Of a DNA stretch of 17,461 nt, positions 1-5,627 are shown piece by piece (within the stretch, counting starts at the first letter, position 1; each line of letters starts with the position of its first letter). The stretch comes from JACCXJ01 sp052387115. GTDB lineage: Bacteria; Pseudomonadota; Gammaproteobacteria; JACCXJ01. The notes beneath the pieces were generated by a model that saw nothing but the letters and a program-made list of their open reading frames with translations, had not been told where the DNA came from and did no database searches. A program made the position numbers and the translations under genes. The stretch is taken from NCBI GenBank assembly GCA_052387115.1, contig JBQTJM010000132.1, positions 1-17,461 of the forward strand. The letters run 5' to 3'.

Positions 1-408
1 GGGGTGCAGAGCTTGCGCGGTGATACGGTGATGGGGGATGTGTCCACGTGGAACCTATTGTGGCAAGGCGCAGGCTTCTCGCCCGCCGAGCTCGCGCAAC
101 GCTACGACGCCTCCCGAGCAGTGAAAGATATCGAGCGGCGCATCCTCAACAGGAGGGAGAACCTGATCAATCGCTGGTGGCTCGCGCGACGCACGGGCGC
201 TCAGGAGGGCGTGCGGGAGGCGATGGACGCGATCCGGCGCTTCAACGGATCCTCGATCCTGCGCGACAACCCGAGAGCGCGCATCACGCCGGCCACCCTA
301 CTGGCCTCGACACAGCAACGCAGGCGCTATTCGCGGCGCGCCGAAGGCGGAATCATCGTCGATCAAAGGCTCACGCGGCTGCCGGAGCGGGTGCAGTTCG
401 GGGGTTAG
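1..408 (+). CDS. C-terminal end of a phage-type large polyvalent (PLxRFG-like) protein, 5' partial
   Basis: The reading frame is open from the left edge and ends with TAG at 406-408, so the window probably shows only the C-terminus of a longer protein. A GTG at position 4 and an ATG at 31 are in frame but have no convincing ribosome binding site. The visible part is charged and helical (pattern YDASRAVKDIERRILNRREN, then a WWLARRTG segment and RITPATLL) and ends in LPERVQFGG. This layout resembles the C-terminal domain of the very large PLxRFG-type polyvalent proteins carried by phages and mobile elements, which are thought to enter the recipient cell with the DNA. The family assignment is from memory of the pattern. 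The context (HU-like, AP2-like and toxin-antitoxin genes beside a broken tRNA) supports a mobile-element origin. The rest of the gene lies outside the window. Confidence 0.55.
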   Translation, partial: GVQSLRGDTVMGDVSTWNLLWQGAGFSPAELAQRYDASRAVKDIERRILNRRENLINRWWLARRTGAQEGVREAMDAIRRFNGSSILRDNPRARITPATLLASTQQRRRYSRRAEGGIIVDQRLTRLPERVQFGG

Positions 409-603
409 GGGTGGGTTGCGGGCTAGGGCTAGGTCCTACCCCAGCTCACGGCTCTCTGACCAGATTATCGGCCTGGCCTACCATGCTGCGCGCCGTTGAC
501 GAGCCTGCATCCACCGGACGGCACTAGCCGGCTTCAATTGCTGCGTGTGTCAGTTACCACGCCGCCGCAACCGTTCTTCATTATTGCACGCGCCGTAGGC
601 CGG

Positions 604-650
604 ACCCCCTCCTAACCTCCCCCTTCGCAAGGGGGAGGTTAGGAGGGGGT
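604..650. repeat. 47-nt perfect palindromic repeat (22-bp arms, 3-nt loop)
   Basis: Positions 604-625 are the exact reverse complement of 629-650, with loop CGC at 626-628. The arms are C-rich/G-rich with a CTAACC/GGTTAG core. The element resembles dispersed C-rich/G-rich palindromes seen between genes in many proteobacterial genomes. It could also terminate transcription from the gene to its left, but there is no T-run after it. The right arm covers the region where a -35 box for the next gene would lie. Confidence 0.85.
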
Positions 651-657
651 GAGCGGC

Positions 658-663
658 TATAAT
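658..663 (+). promoter_or_regulatory. Candidate -10 box (TATAAT) for the HU-like gene
   Basis: A perfect TATAAT lies 32 nt before the ATG at 695 and 8 nt after the palindromic repeat ends. At normal spacing the -35 position falls inside the right arm of the repeat (GAGGTT or similar), which does not match the consensus. A GGAG at 685-688, six bases before the ATG, is a good ribosome binding site. Whether the promoter works without a recognisable -35 is unknown. Confidence 0.4.
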
Positions 664-694
664 TCGCGCCCCGACTACCCCAACGGAGCGTAAG

Positions 695-1097
695 ATGAAG
701 AAATCGACCGTGGGCAGGGCATCAAAACCCGGCAGGCCACAGACGAAGGCCAAGGCGACCGCGACAAAACCCGCGCGGAAGAGCACGGCGCGAACGCCGG
801 CGAAGACCGTTGCCAGGCGCGCCGCCAAGCCCCAGACCAGGGCGCAGGCCAAGCCGCAGACGAAGCCCCAGCGCTTGACCCAGCCCCCAGCTCAAGGCGA
901 GGAACAGGAGAGCGCGATCCGGCGCTCGCGAAACGGGAAAGAGATCGTAGATGCGATTGGCCAGGGAGACGGGCCAGCCCCAGACCGTCGTCCGTACCGT
1001 CCTACAGAATCTCGGCAAGCAAGTGCGGCGGCATTTGAGACCGCGCGGCTCGGGGCAGGTGACGATACCGGAGCTGAATGTGAGCTTGAGGCGCTAG
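695..1097 (+). pseudogene. HU-like DNA-binding protein with histone-H1-like tail, single-base frameshift
   Basis: The ATG at 695 follows GGAG with a 6-nt gap. Residues 1-65 are a basic Lys/Arg/Ala/Pro/Thr-rich tail like bacterial histone-H1-like proteins. From about residue 77 the sequence NGKEIVDAI begins an HU/IHF-type fold. The frame then degrades into DGPAPDRRPYR and runs to a stop at 1109-1111. If one G of the GG at 959-960 is removed, the reading continues as ARETGQPQTVVRTVLQNLGK and later VTIPELNVSLRR. This is typical of HU-family domains (helices, then a TIPG-like beta turn) and ends at TAG 1095-1097, giving about 133 residues. The usual HU arm after the TIPG-like turn is absent, so the restored protein is still short. 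Either the gene is decaying or the extra G is a read error. Uninterrupted, such a protein would bend and coat DNA, as nucleoid proteins of phages and plasmids do. Confidence 0.65.
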
Positions 1098-1118
1098 AGG
1101 GGACTAGCTAGGACGCCT

Positions 1119-1138
1119 CGTAACACATACGTTACAAT
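1119..1138 (+). promoter_or_regulatory. Candidate promoter/operator of the HigB/HigA-type module
   Basis: GTAAC (1120-1124) and GTTAC (1131-1135) form an inverted repeat with 6 nt between the arms. TACAAT (1133-1138) fits a -10 box and overlaps the right arm, leaving only 6 nt before the toxin GTG at 1145. An operator over the -10 box fits self-repression by a toxin-antitoxin complex. No good -35 box is visible. Confidence 0.35.
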
Positions 1139-1144
1139 GCGTCC

Positions 1145-1468
1145 GTGTACACGGTCGATCACTATTGCACGCCGACGGGGCGAGACGTGATCGGGGAATG
1201 GTTCGACAGGCTAGTCGATAGGCAGGCAGAAGCCCGTATGCTGGCTCGCATCAATCGCTTGCGGGCCGGCAACTTCGGCGATTGCAAGCCTTGCCGGGAA
1301 GGCGTCTGGGAGCTTCGGATCGACTGGGGCGCTGGGTATCGCGTGTACTACGCCCGCGTCGGCCGCGCTGTGATACTTCTCCTGTGCGGAGGCGCCAAGC
1401 AGACCCAAGACAGCGACATCAAGCAGGCCATAGGCTATCTGAAAGACTTCAAAAGGAGGGTCTCATGA
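1145..1468 (+). CDS. RelE/ParE-superfamily toxin, HigB-like (addiction module killer type)
   Basis: This 107-residue protein has the features of the small RelE/ParE-fold toxins usually called addiction module killer proteins. It has an N-terminal helical part (GRDVIGEWFDRLVDRQAEAR), then ARINRLRAGNFGDCKPCREG, the strand WELRIDWGAGYRVYY, and a C-terminal LLLCGGAKQTQDSDIKQA. The basic residues and the GYRVYY strand are the family signature. Related toxins cut mRNA at the ribosome, which is presumed here. The start is a GTG very close to a candidate -10 box, so the transcript may have almost no leader. The stop codon overlaps the next start (ATGA at 1465-1468), so toxin and antitoxin are translationally coupled, with the toxin first as in higBA-type loci. 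Length is normal and no key part is missing. Confidence 0.85.
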   Translation: MYTVDHYCTPTGRDVIGEWFDRLVDRQAEARMLARINRLRAGNFGDCKPCREGVWELRIDWGAGYRVYYARVGRAVILLLCGGAKQTQDSDIKQAIGYLKDFKRRVS

Positions 1469-1947
1469 GTGAACGAAAGACGCGCCCTACCGTTCCGCAC
1501 GACAAATGGGTGCGTGAGCGGTTGAGCGCGGACGGCGAGTTTGCGCGCGAATATCTCCAGGCGGCGATCGAAGAGGATGAGCCGAAGGTGCTGCTATTTG
1601 CGCTTCGTGACTTAGCGGAGGCACGGGGCATGGCGCAAGTTGCCGAGGCCTCTGGGATCCCGCGGGAAAGCCTCTATCGAGCCCTAGGCCCGCGCGGTAA
1701 TCCGCGGTTTTCCACGCTCGCCGCCATCATGAAAGCCATAGGGATGAGGCTTACCGTCCACGCCCAGGTCCTCCTGGGCAACGATTTGCGCAAGACAACC
1801 GCCGCCTCGGGAAAGCCATCGTTCCGGCAGCGCTCGGACGTCTACCCCCTCCTACGGCAGCGTGTGACCACGCAGGCAAACCCCAGCGTGCCGCAAACAA
1901 AGCCATCGCCCGGGCAGCGCTCGGGGCGTGGCTCGAGGAAGAGATAG
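1465..1947 (+). CDS. HigA-like antitoxin with helix-turn-helix and an extended C-terminal tail
   Basis: The ATG at 1465 overlaps the toxin stop and is preceded by a strong AAGGAGG at 1454-1460. Residues about 40-100 (DEPKVLLFALRDLAEARGMA, then VAEASGIPRESLYRALG, NPRFSTLAAIMKAIGMRLTV) form the helix-turn-helix core of the addiction module antidote family. That core should bind both the toxin and the operator. Family members usually stop close to this point, at about 100 residues. Here a further 60 residues of low-complexity Ser/Arg/Gln/Pro sequence follow, containing the repeat KPSFRQRS / KPSPGQRS. The tail is probably read-through into former non-coding or decayed sequence rather than a domain. 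The core looks functional. Confidence 0.8.
   Translation: MSERKTRPTVPHDKWVRERLSADGEFAREYLQAAIEEDEPKVLLFALRDLAEARGMAQVAEASGIPRESLYRALGPRGNPRFSTLAAIMKAIGMRLTVHAQVLLGNDLRKTTAASGKPSFRQRSDVYPLLRQRVTTQANPSVPQTKPSPGQRSGRGSRKR
1812..1924 (+). repeat. Pair of 26-nt direct repeats in the antitoxin tail
   Basis: Positions 1812-1837 and 1899-1924 match at 23 of 26 bases and are 87 nt (29 codons) apart, so both copies are read in the same frame. They encode KPSFRQRS and KPSPGQRS. They lie in the unusual C-terminal extension of the antitoxin and suggest local duplication. Confidence 0.6.
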
Positions 1948-1955
1948 AGCCGCCC

Positions 1956-1980
1956 AGGGGCGCCCACGAGGGGCGCCCCT
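1956..1980. terminator. Hairpin between convergent genes
   Basis: A 10-bp perfect inverted repeat (AGGGGCGCCC / GGGCGCCCCT) with a 5-nt loop sits 9 nt after the antitoxin stop. It lies 7 nt beyond the end of the convergent minus-strand gene. It can act as a terminator in both directions, although neither side has a clear T-run. Similar GGGGCGCCC palindromes are also common dispersed repeats. Confidence 0.5.
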
Positions 1981-1986
1981 ACACGT

Positions 1987-2809
1987 CTAGGGTGACTCTC
2001 GACGCCGCGCCTCCGCCAGGCGCTCGATGGACTCGGTGATCGCCTGGAGGGAGCCCTCCTCGGGATCGGGCTTGCGCCGGTCGTAGGGTTCCACGTCGAG
2101 CGAGAGGGCGAGTTGGCGCGCATCCTCGAGCACCGCCCCGGCCAGCTGCTGCAGCCTCGCGGCCGCCGCTTCGACACTCTCCACGGCGTGGAGGTGCATC
2201 CAGCGCGGCTTCCAGTAACGTGGATCGAAGTCCACCCCGGATCCGCGGAGCCGCCCCATCCACTTGCGGAACTCCTCGTAGCTCTCGTGGGACAGCTCCC
2301 AGGCCCGCTGATCGATGGCCTTCGCCATCGGATCCTCGGGCGGCGGCAGGGCCTCCGCGGCCGGCATCGGCTGATCCTCTACCGGCGGGTGCGTCTGGGT
2401 CCAGTGCTGCCAGAGCGCATCCTCGCACTCTTCCTGATAGGCCAGCACCCGGGCCCGGATCTCCTCGACGCCCCCCGTCCAGCAGGATGTAGCCCCGTCG
2501 CCGGCGGCGGCGACCGATCCTCCGGAGCACCGATAGCGCAGACGGCTGCGCGACGCCATCTACCACCAACACCTCGCCTTGCGTGATCGCGAGCAGCGTG
2601 TCATCGTCGATCGCTGCCAGCACCTCGCTCGGCACCTCGAGCACGACCAGCATCTCGCCTCCCCCCTTCCCACCTGCCCCGCACCATCCCCACCACAGCA
2701 CCCACTCGCCGAAGAGGTCCCGGCCGAGGACGGCCTGGTAGCGGCGGCCGTTGGTGGGGTTGCGCCAGCGGAGGTTTGTCGCATAGCACCCGCCGTTGTA
2801 GGGGGTCAT
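1987..2809 (-). pseudogene. WGR-like domain protein broken by a frameshift in a 6-base homopolymer
   Basis: Reading from the ATG at 2809-2807, the first part contains LRWRNPTNGRRYQAVLGRDL, then FGEWVLWWGW, and later SVLRRIGRRRRRRGYILLDG. This resembles a WGR-type domain (a DLFG-W-L strand with a closing basic helix), a fold found in DNA-associated proteins, with an unusual insert of about 40 residues. At the C-run 2471-2476 the frame is lost. Dropping one base joins LDGG directly to VEEIRARVLAYQEE in the next frame, which continues to TAG at 1989-1987 and gives about 273 residues. The second half (WELSHESYEEFRKWMGRL, RYWKPRWMHLHAVESVEAAA) is helical and charged and I do not recognise it. The homopolymer position makes a read error as likely as a mutation. 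The function is not known. Confidence 0.5.
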
Positions 2810-2823
2810 TGCCTTGTCTTACC

Positions 2824-2878
2824 GGGGGCCACCATCGAAAGTGGTTGGACGATGTTGACTGCGGTCTTAATGGCCCCC
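2824..2878. repeat. Inverted repeat upstream of the WGR-like gene
   Basis: GGGGGCCA (2824-2831) and TGGCCCCC (2871-2878) are exact inverted copies 39 nt apart. They lie just upstream (minus-strand sense) of the WGR-like start at 2809. They could form a long-loop stem or an operator; nothing identifies a binding protein. Confidence 0.35.
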
Positions 2879-2886
2879 AATGAGAC

Positions 2887-2932
2887 GCGGCATTCCACGG
2901 GGCGCGCGGCTAGCCCCCTCGCGCAATGCCGC
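2887..2932. terminator. Possible terminator hairpin after the AP2-like gene
   Basis: GCGGCATT (2887-2894) and AATGCCGC (2925-2932) pair exactly. The G/C-rich stretch between them (GGGGCGCGCGGCTAGCCCCC and flank) can fold further. The structure starts 14 nt beyond the stop of the minus-strand AP2-like gene and so may end that transcript. There is no T-run, so it may also be a repeat element. Confidence 0.4.
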
Positions 2933-2945
2933 AAGGGCGGCGAGC

Positions 2946-3386
2946 TCAGCGGGGCCTATTACGAGGGGCGTGGGGGTCACGGACTCGCGCGAGCATCCGC
3001 TCGCGCCATTCCTTCGCGAGCCGCTTGGCCTTGCTCGACGAGTGCACGCGGCCGAAACTGAAGCGCTTCTTCATCTTTTGCCCGTCCTGCATCCAGGACG
3101 CGATCCATGAAGGGTACCGACGGCCGCCTTGCATTTGCACATCGAAGTAGACGCCCGCCGCGTGACGGTGCGGGCGCGACTGATAGCCCACCGGGATATG
3201 GATGGACAACAGTTTCTCTCGTGCCGCCTTCGCAGCAGCGAGCGCCCGCGCCTTCCCACGGTAGACGTCATCGCGGAACGTGTGGGAGATAAGCCCTGTC
3301 TCGCTGGGAAACCTCAACCACCATGAGGGGCGCCGCCCCCTGTACTCCAGGCGAGTGATGTAGAGCAGAGGCCGGCGGAGGTTCAT
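2946..3386 (-). CDS. Protein with two AP2-like DNA-binding repeats
   Basis: This 146-residue basic protein starts at the ATG 3386-3384, which overlaps the stop of the upstream small ORF (ATGA), so translation is probably coupled. Two segments share a layout of beta strands followed by an alanine/lysine-rich helix. The first spans residues about 9-60 (ITRLEYRGRRPSWWLRFPSE, then KARALAAAKAAREKL). The second spans about 77-131 (AGVYFDVQMQGGRRYPSWIA, then SSSKAKRLAKEWRERM). This is the pattern of AP2-type domains in phage and integrative-element proteins, which bind DNA through the three-stranded sheet. The assignment rests on the pattern. It could be a regulator or accessory recombination factor of the element; no catalytic residues of a recombinase or endonuclease are visible. 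Confidence 0.6.
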   Translation of the reverse strand: MNLRRPLLYITRLEYRGRRPSWWLRFPSETGLISHTFRDDVYRGKARALAAAKAAREKLLSIHIPVGYQSRPHRHAAGVYFDVQMQGGRRYPSWIASWMQDGQKMKKRFSFGRVHSSSKAKRLAKEWRERMLARVRDPHAPRNRPR

Positions 3387-3589
3387 ATGTTGGAGGGGCC
3401 GTCGTCCAGGTCCTCGACGACGCCAGCTGCGACGCGGCGTTGTCGCGCTTGCTCCCAAGACAGGCCTAAATGGACATAGCGGTGACACTGGCAATGGCAG
3501 GCGATACCTGGCAGTGCCTGACGTCGGGCACAACGCCATGCGTCGCTTACTTCGCAGCCGCACGCCTGTAACGGTATTGCTACCGACAT
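3383..3589 (-). CDS. Small cysteine-rich protein, possible zinc binder
   Basis: A 68-residue ORF starts at the ATG 3589-3587 (MSVAIPLQACGCEVSDAWRC) and ends at TGA 3385-3383, overlapping the AP2-like start by 4 nt. It has six cysteines arranged as CxC, a later C, then CHCQCHRY. With the histidines these could hold one or two zinc ions. The C-terminus is acidic (VVEDLDDGPSNI). The AGGA before the ATG is too close to be an ideal ribosome binding site, so the true start may be a little upstream in the same open frame. I recognise no named family. The coupling to the AP2-like gene and the conserved-looking cysteine pattern are the reasons to call it a gene. Confidence 0.5.
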   Translation of the reverse strand: MSVAIPLQACGCEVSDAWRCARRQALPGIACHCQCHRYVHLGLSWEQARQRRVAAGVVEDLDDGPSNI

Positions 3590-3655
3590 GTCCTCGTGAG
3601 TCCCCAAATTCCCGCCTGGATCCCGGCCAGAAGCCGCATTCCACCGTCTTCCGGA

Positions 3656-3713
3656 GACTTGAAAACCGTTATGGGGCGACCCACCGGGGGTTCGAATCCC
3701 TCCCTCTCCGCCA
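3656..3713 (+). other. 3' half of a tRNA-Ser(UGA) gene: attachment-site remnant
   Basis: From 3658 the sequence reads CTTGAAA (anticodon loop with TGA), the 3' strand of the anticodon stem (ACCGT), and a long variable arm TGGG-GCGA-CCCA. It continues with the T arm (GGGGG-TTCGAAT-CCCTC), the 3' acceptor strand CCTCTCC, discriminator G, and an encoded CCA at 3711-3713. All of this fits a class II tRNA-Ser(UGA). The 5' side is missing: bases before 3656 do not pair with the anticodon stem, and no matching acceptor or D arm is present. A tRNA cut at the anticodon loop beside phage-like genes is the usual product of integration by a tyrosine recombinase, so this is probably one att site of the element to the left. 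It should not be counted as a working tRNA. Confidence 0.75.
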
Positions 3714-3801
3714 AACGCCTCATTCACTCCCCGGGACGAACGCGTTCCCCACGGTCCGCTTCGCGCTAACAACCGGCCGGCGCCACGAACGATCTCACAG
3801 T

Positions 3802-4620
3802 TCAGTACATGCGCCGGCGGAGACCCAGGTCCTGCAGGATGCGCGAGGCGATCTCCTCGATGGAGACTGCGGTGACATTGAGCCAGCGCAGCCGCTCGCT
3901 GCGGTACAGGGCCTCGGCGTCATAGGTTTCCTTCTGGCACTGGCGTAGGGAGGCGTAGACACTCTTGGGTCGACGCTCACTGCGGATGCGGTGCAGGCGC
4001 TCGGCATCGATGCCGAGGCCATAGAGGCGTTCCCGGACCGGGTCGAGGGCCCGCGGCAGGCGGTTCGCGCACAGGTCGTCTTCGGTCAAAGGGTAATTGG
4101 CGGCGCGCACGCCGAACTGCATGGCGAGGTAGATACAGGTGGGCGTCTTGCCGGTGCGCGACACACCGAGCAGGACCACATCCGCTTGGCGGTAGCGCTC
4201 GACGTTGGCGCCGTCGTCGTGGCTGAGCGCGAAGTTGAGGGCCGCGATGCGCACATCGTACGACGCCTTGTCCACGAGGCCGTGCGAACGGCCCTTGGCA
4301 TGATCCGCGTGCGTACCGAGCTCGGCCTCCAGCGAGCGCTGAAAGCCCCCGATGATGTCGAGCACCAAGGCGTTCGCCGACATTAGTAGATCCACCAGGC
4401 CCGGATCGGTCAGGCTGGCATAGACGATGGGCCGCACGCCATCCTCGCGTGCGGCACGATTAACCAGGGCAAGGGCGGCCTCGGCGTTCTCCACGCTATC
4501 GATGAACGGCAGCGTGACCTGCTTGTAATCTAAGCCGCTGAACTGCGTGAGCAGGCTGTGGCCTAGGGTCTCGGCGGTGATGCCAGTGCCGTCGGAGACG
4601 AAAAACACGGTGCGCCGCAT
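3802..4620 (-). CDS. ppsR: Bifunctional kinase/pyrophosphorylase regulating PEP synthase (PSRP, DUF299 family)
   Basis: This 272-residue protein matches the family that switches phosphoenolpyruvate synthase off and on by ADP-dependent phosphorylation and phosphate-dependent dephosphorylation of a threonine. It starts with RRTVFFVSDGTGITAETLGH, the family N-terminus. It has HADHAKGRSHGLVDK in the middle and the nucleotide-binding loop GVSRTGKTPT at residues 152-161, followed by NYPLTEDDL. Length and motifs are normal (E. coli PpsR is 277 residues). The gene is on the minus strand. A TATCAT at 4633-4628 could be a -10 box but has no matching -35. The target gene ppsA, often divergent from ppsR, is not next to it here; a toxin-antitoxin module sits there instead. 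Confidence 0.95.
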   Translation of the reverse strand: MRRTVFFVSDGTGITAETLGHSLLTQFSGLDYKQVTLPFIDSVENAEAALALVNRAAREDGVRPIVYASLTDPGLVDLLMSANALVLDIIGGFQRSLEAELGTHADHAKGRSHGLVDKASYDVRIAALNFALSHDDGANVERYRQADVVLLGVSRTGKTPTCIYLAMQFGVRAANYPLTEDDLCANRLPRALDPVRERLYGLGIDAERLHRIRSERRPKSVYASLRQCQKETYDAEALYRSERLRWLNVTAVSIEEIASRILQDLGLRRRMY

Positions 4621-4729
4621 GGCAGAGATGATACCCGACGGTCGGACAGCCGGCCCGATGAACTCATTGGTTGCTCAGGGCTCGGAGTCGGACGCCCGCG
4701 CAACTTACCCCTTTTTACCACGAATCGTG

Positions 4730-4756
4730 CTACACTGGATACGTGTACCCGTGTAG
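4730..4756 (+). promoter_or_regulatory. Candidate operator/promoter of the VapB/VapC-type module
   Basis: CTACACTGG at one end and CCCGTGTAG at the other pair at eight of nine positions around a centre near 4743. TACACT (4731-4736) inside the left arm could be the -10 box. This is the expected arrangement for self-repression by a ribbon-helix-helix antitoxin, whose gene starts 24 nt downstream. No clear -35 box is seen. Confidence 0.4.
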
Positions 4757-4780
4757 AACCCCTGCATGGAGATGACCGGG

Positions 4781-5011
4781 ATGACCAACCTAACGATTAC
4801 TGTAGATGACGAGGTGCTGAAGCGAGCGCGGCTCCGGGCCTTGCAGGAGGACACGTCAGTGAACGCGCTGCTTAGGGACACCCTAGAGACTTATGCTGGT
4901 GTAAGGGTGGAACGGGAGCTCGCCGTAGCCGATTTGCTTCGTCTTGCGAGGGATGCCCGAGCGGGGAGCGGCGGACGCCCATGGACCCGCGAGGAAGTGT
5001 ATGAACGGTGA
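4781..5011 (+). CDS. Ribbon-helix-helix antitoxin, VapB-type
   Basis: The chosen start is the ATG at 4781, with GGAG at 4768-4771 nine bases before it. In-frame ATGs at 4766 and 4772 lie over that site and would add residues the family lacks. The 76-residue protein begins MTNLTITVDDEVLKRARLRA, with the beta strand and first helix of the ribbon-helix-helix fold, then SVNALLRDTLETYAG for the second helix. The tail ends WTREEVYER, the segment that usually binds and blocks the partner toxin. The stop overlaps the start of the PIN-domain toxin gene by 11 nt. It should repress its own promoter, for which a palindrome lies just upstream. Confidence 0.85.
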   Translation: MTNLTITVDDEVLKRARLRALQEDTSVNALLRDTLETYAGVRVERELAVADLLRLARDARAGSGGRPWTREEVYER

Positions 5012-5507
5012 ACATTCCGCCAGGAGCGGAACGTCGCGCAAGCCGCGAAGCGGCGAGTCTCAGGGACGAGACGAGCAACGTCGTTTCGTCGATACTAACA
5101 TTCTCGTCTACCTCTTCGATATGGACGCGCCGGAAAAGAAAGCAACCGTCGCCGGGCTGTTCGAAAGGGAGGGCGCCAGCGGTTTGCTGGTCGTGAGCAC
5201 GCAGGTGCTGCAGGAGTTTTATGTGGTCGTGACGCGTAAGCTTGCCCGGCCCCTCGCCCCCGAGATCGCCGAACAGGCGGTGCGCGATTTTGCTACGTTG
5301 CCGGTACGGCAGGTCACTCCGGCGCTCGTATTATCAGCGATCCGACGGAGTATCGAATCTCGGCTGTCCTTCTGGGACGCATTGATTGTCGAAACGGCAA
5401 GCGACGCCGGGGCGACCGTCCTCCTGACCGAGGACCTACAGCACGGACAGGTGATCGATGGGATACGCGTAGTCAACCCGTTCGCAAGCGTCGGTGCGTT
5501 TGAATAA
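5001..5507 (+). CDS. PIN-domain toxin, VapC-type, with an N-terminal extension
   Basis: This 168-residue PIN-domain ribonuclease has the acidic metal-binding residues of the family. They are Asp31 (RFVDTNILVYLFD), Glu72 (LQEFYVV), Asp126 (SFWDALIVE) and Asp145 (LLTEDLQHG). VapC proteins cut specific RNAs, often initiator tRNA or 23S rRNA; the target here is unknown. The only in-frame start before Asp31 is the ATG at 5001, which overlaps the antitoxin gene by 11 nt. No ATG, GTG or TTG occurs between it and the PIN core. The protein therefore carries about 28 extra, basic and Ser/Gly/Arg-rich residues that usual VapC proteins lack. That stretch contains a small GCCGC-GAA-GCGGC stem at 5042-5054. 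Confidence 0.88.
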   Translation: MNGEHSARSGTSRKPRSGESQGRDEQRRFVDTNILVYLFDMDAPEKKATVAGLFEREGASGLLVVSTQVLQEFYVVVTRKLARPLAPEIAEQAVRDFATLPVRQVTPALVLSAIRRSIESRLSFWDALIVETASDAGATVLLTEDLQHGQVIDGIRVVNPFASVGAFE

Positions 5508-5577
5508 GACGTACTTCCTGGCGGAGACGGGTGGCGGTCATTTCGCGCGCACTATCGATCCATGACCGATGCGCGTG

Positions 5578-5605
5578 GTCGGGGTGCACGGCCGTGCGCC
5601 CCGAC
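5578..5605. terminator. 28-nt palindrome between convergent genes
   Basis: GTCGGGGTGCACGG followed directly by CCGTGCGCCCCGAC is a palindrome with a single T/G position that can still pair as a wobble in RNA. It lies 70 nt after the VapC-type gene and 22 nt beyond the stop of the convergent protease gene. This is where a two-way terminator would be expected. No T-run follows on either side. Confidence 0.5.
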
Positions 5606-5627
5606 GCGTGCGGGTGGCCGGGTCCGG

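Noticed and set aside
48..527. Plus-strand ORF of 159 residues overlapping the phage-like protein end
   Set aside because: Arg/Ala/His-rich composition typical of an out-of-frame reading of GC-rich DNA; the frame starting before position 4 has a better protein pattern.
550..1018. Minus-strand ORFs opposite the HU-like gene
   Set aside because: They mirror the basic tail and the palindromic repeat, and have no ribosome binding site or domain-like pattern.
2113..2586. Plus-strand ORF of 157 residues opposite the WGR-like gene
   Set aside because: Pro/Arg/His/Gly-rich shadow reading; the minus strand gives the coherent helical protein.
3656..3713. Complete, working tRNA-Ser
   Set aside because: The 5' half (acceptor, D arm and 5' anticodon stem) is not present upstream, so the fragment cannot fold into a tRNA.
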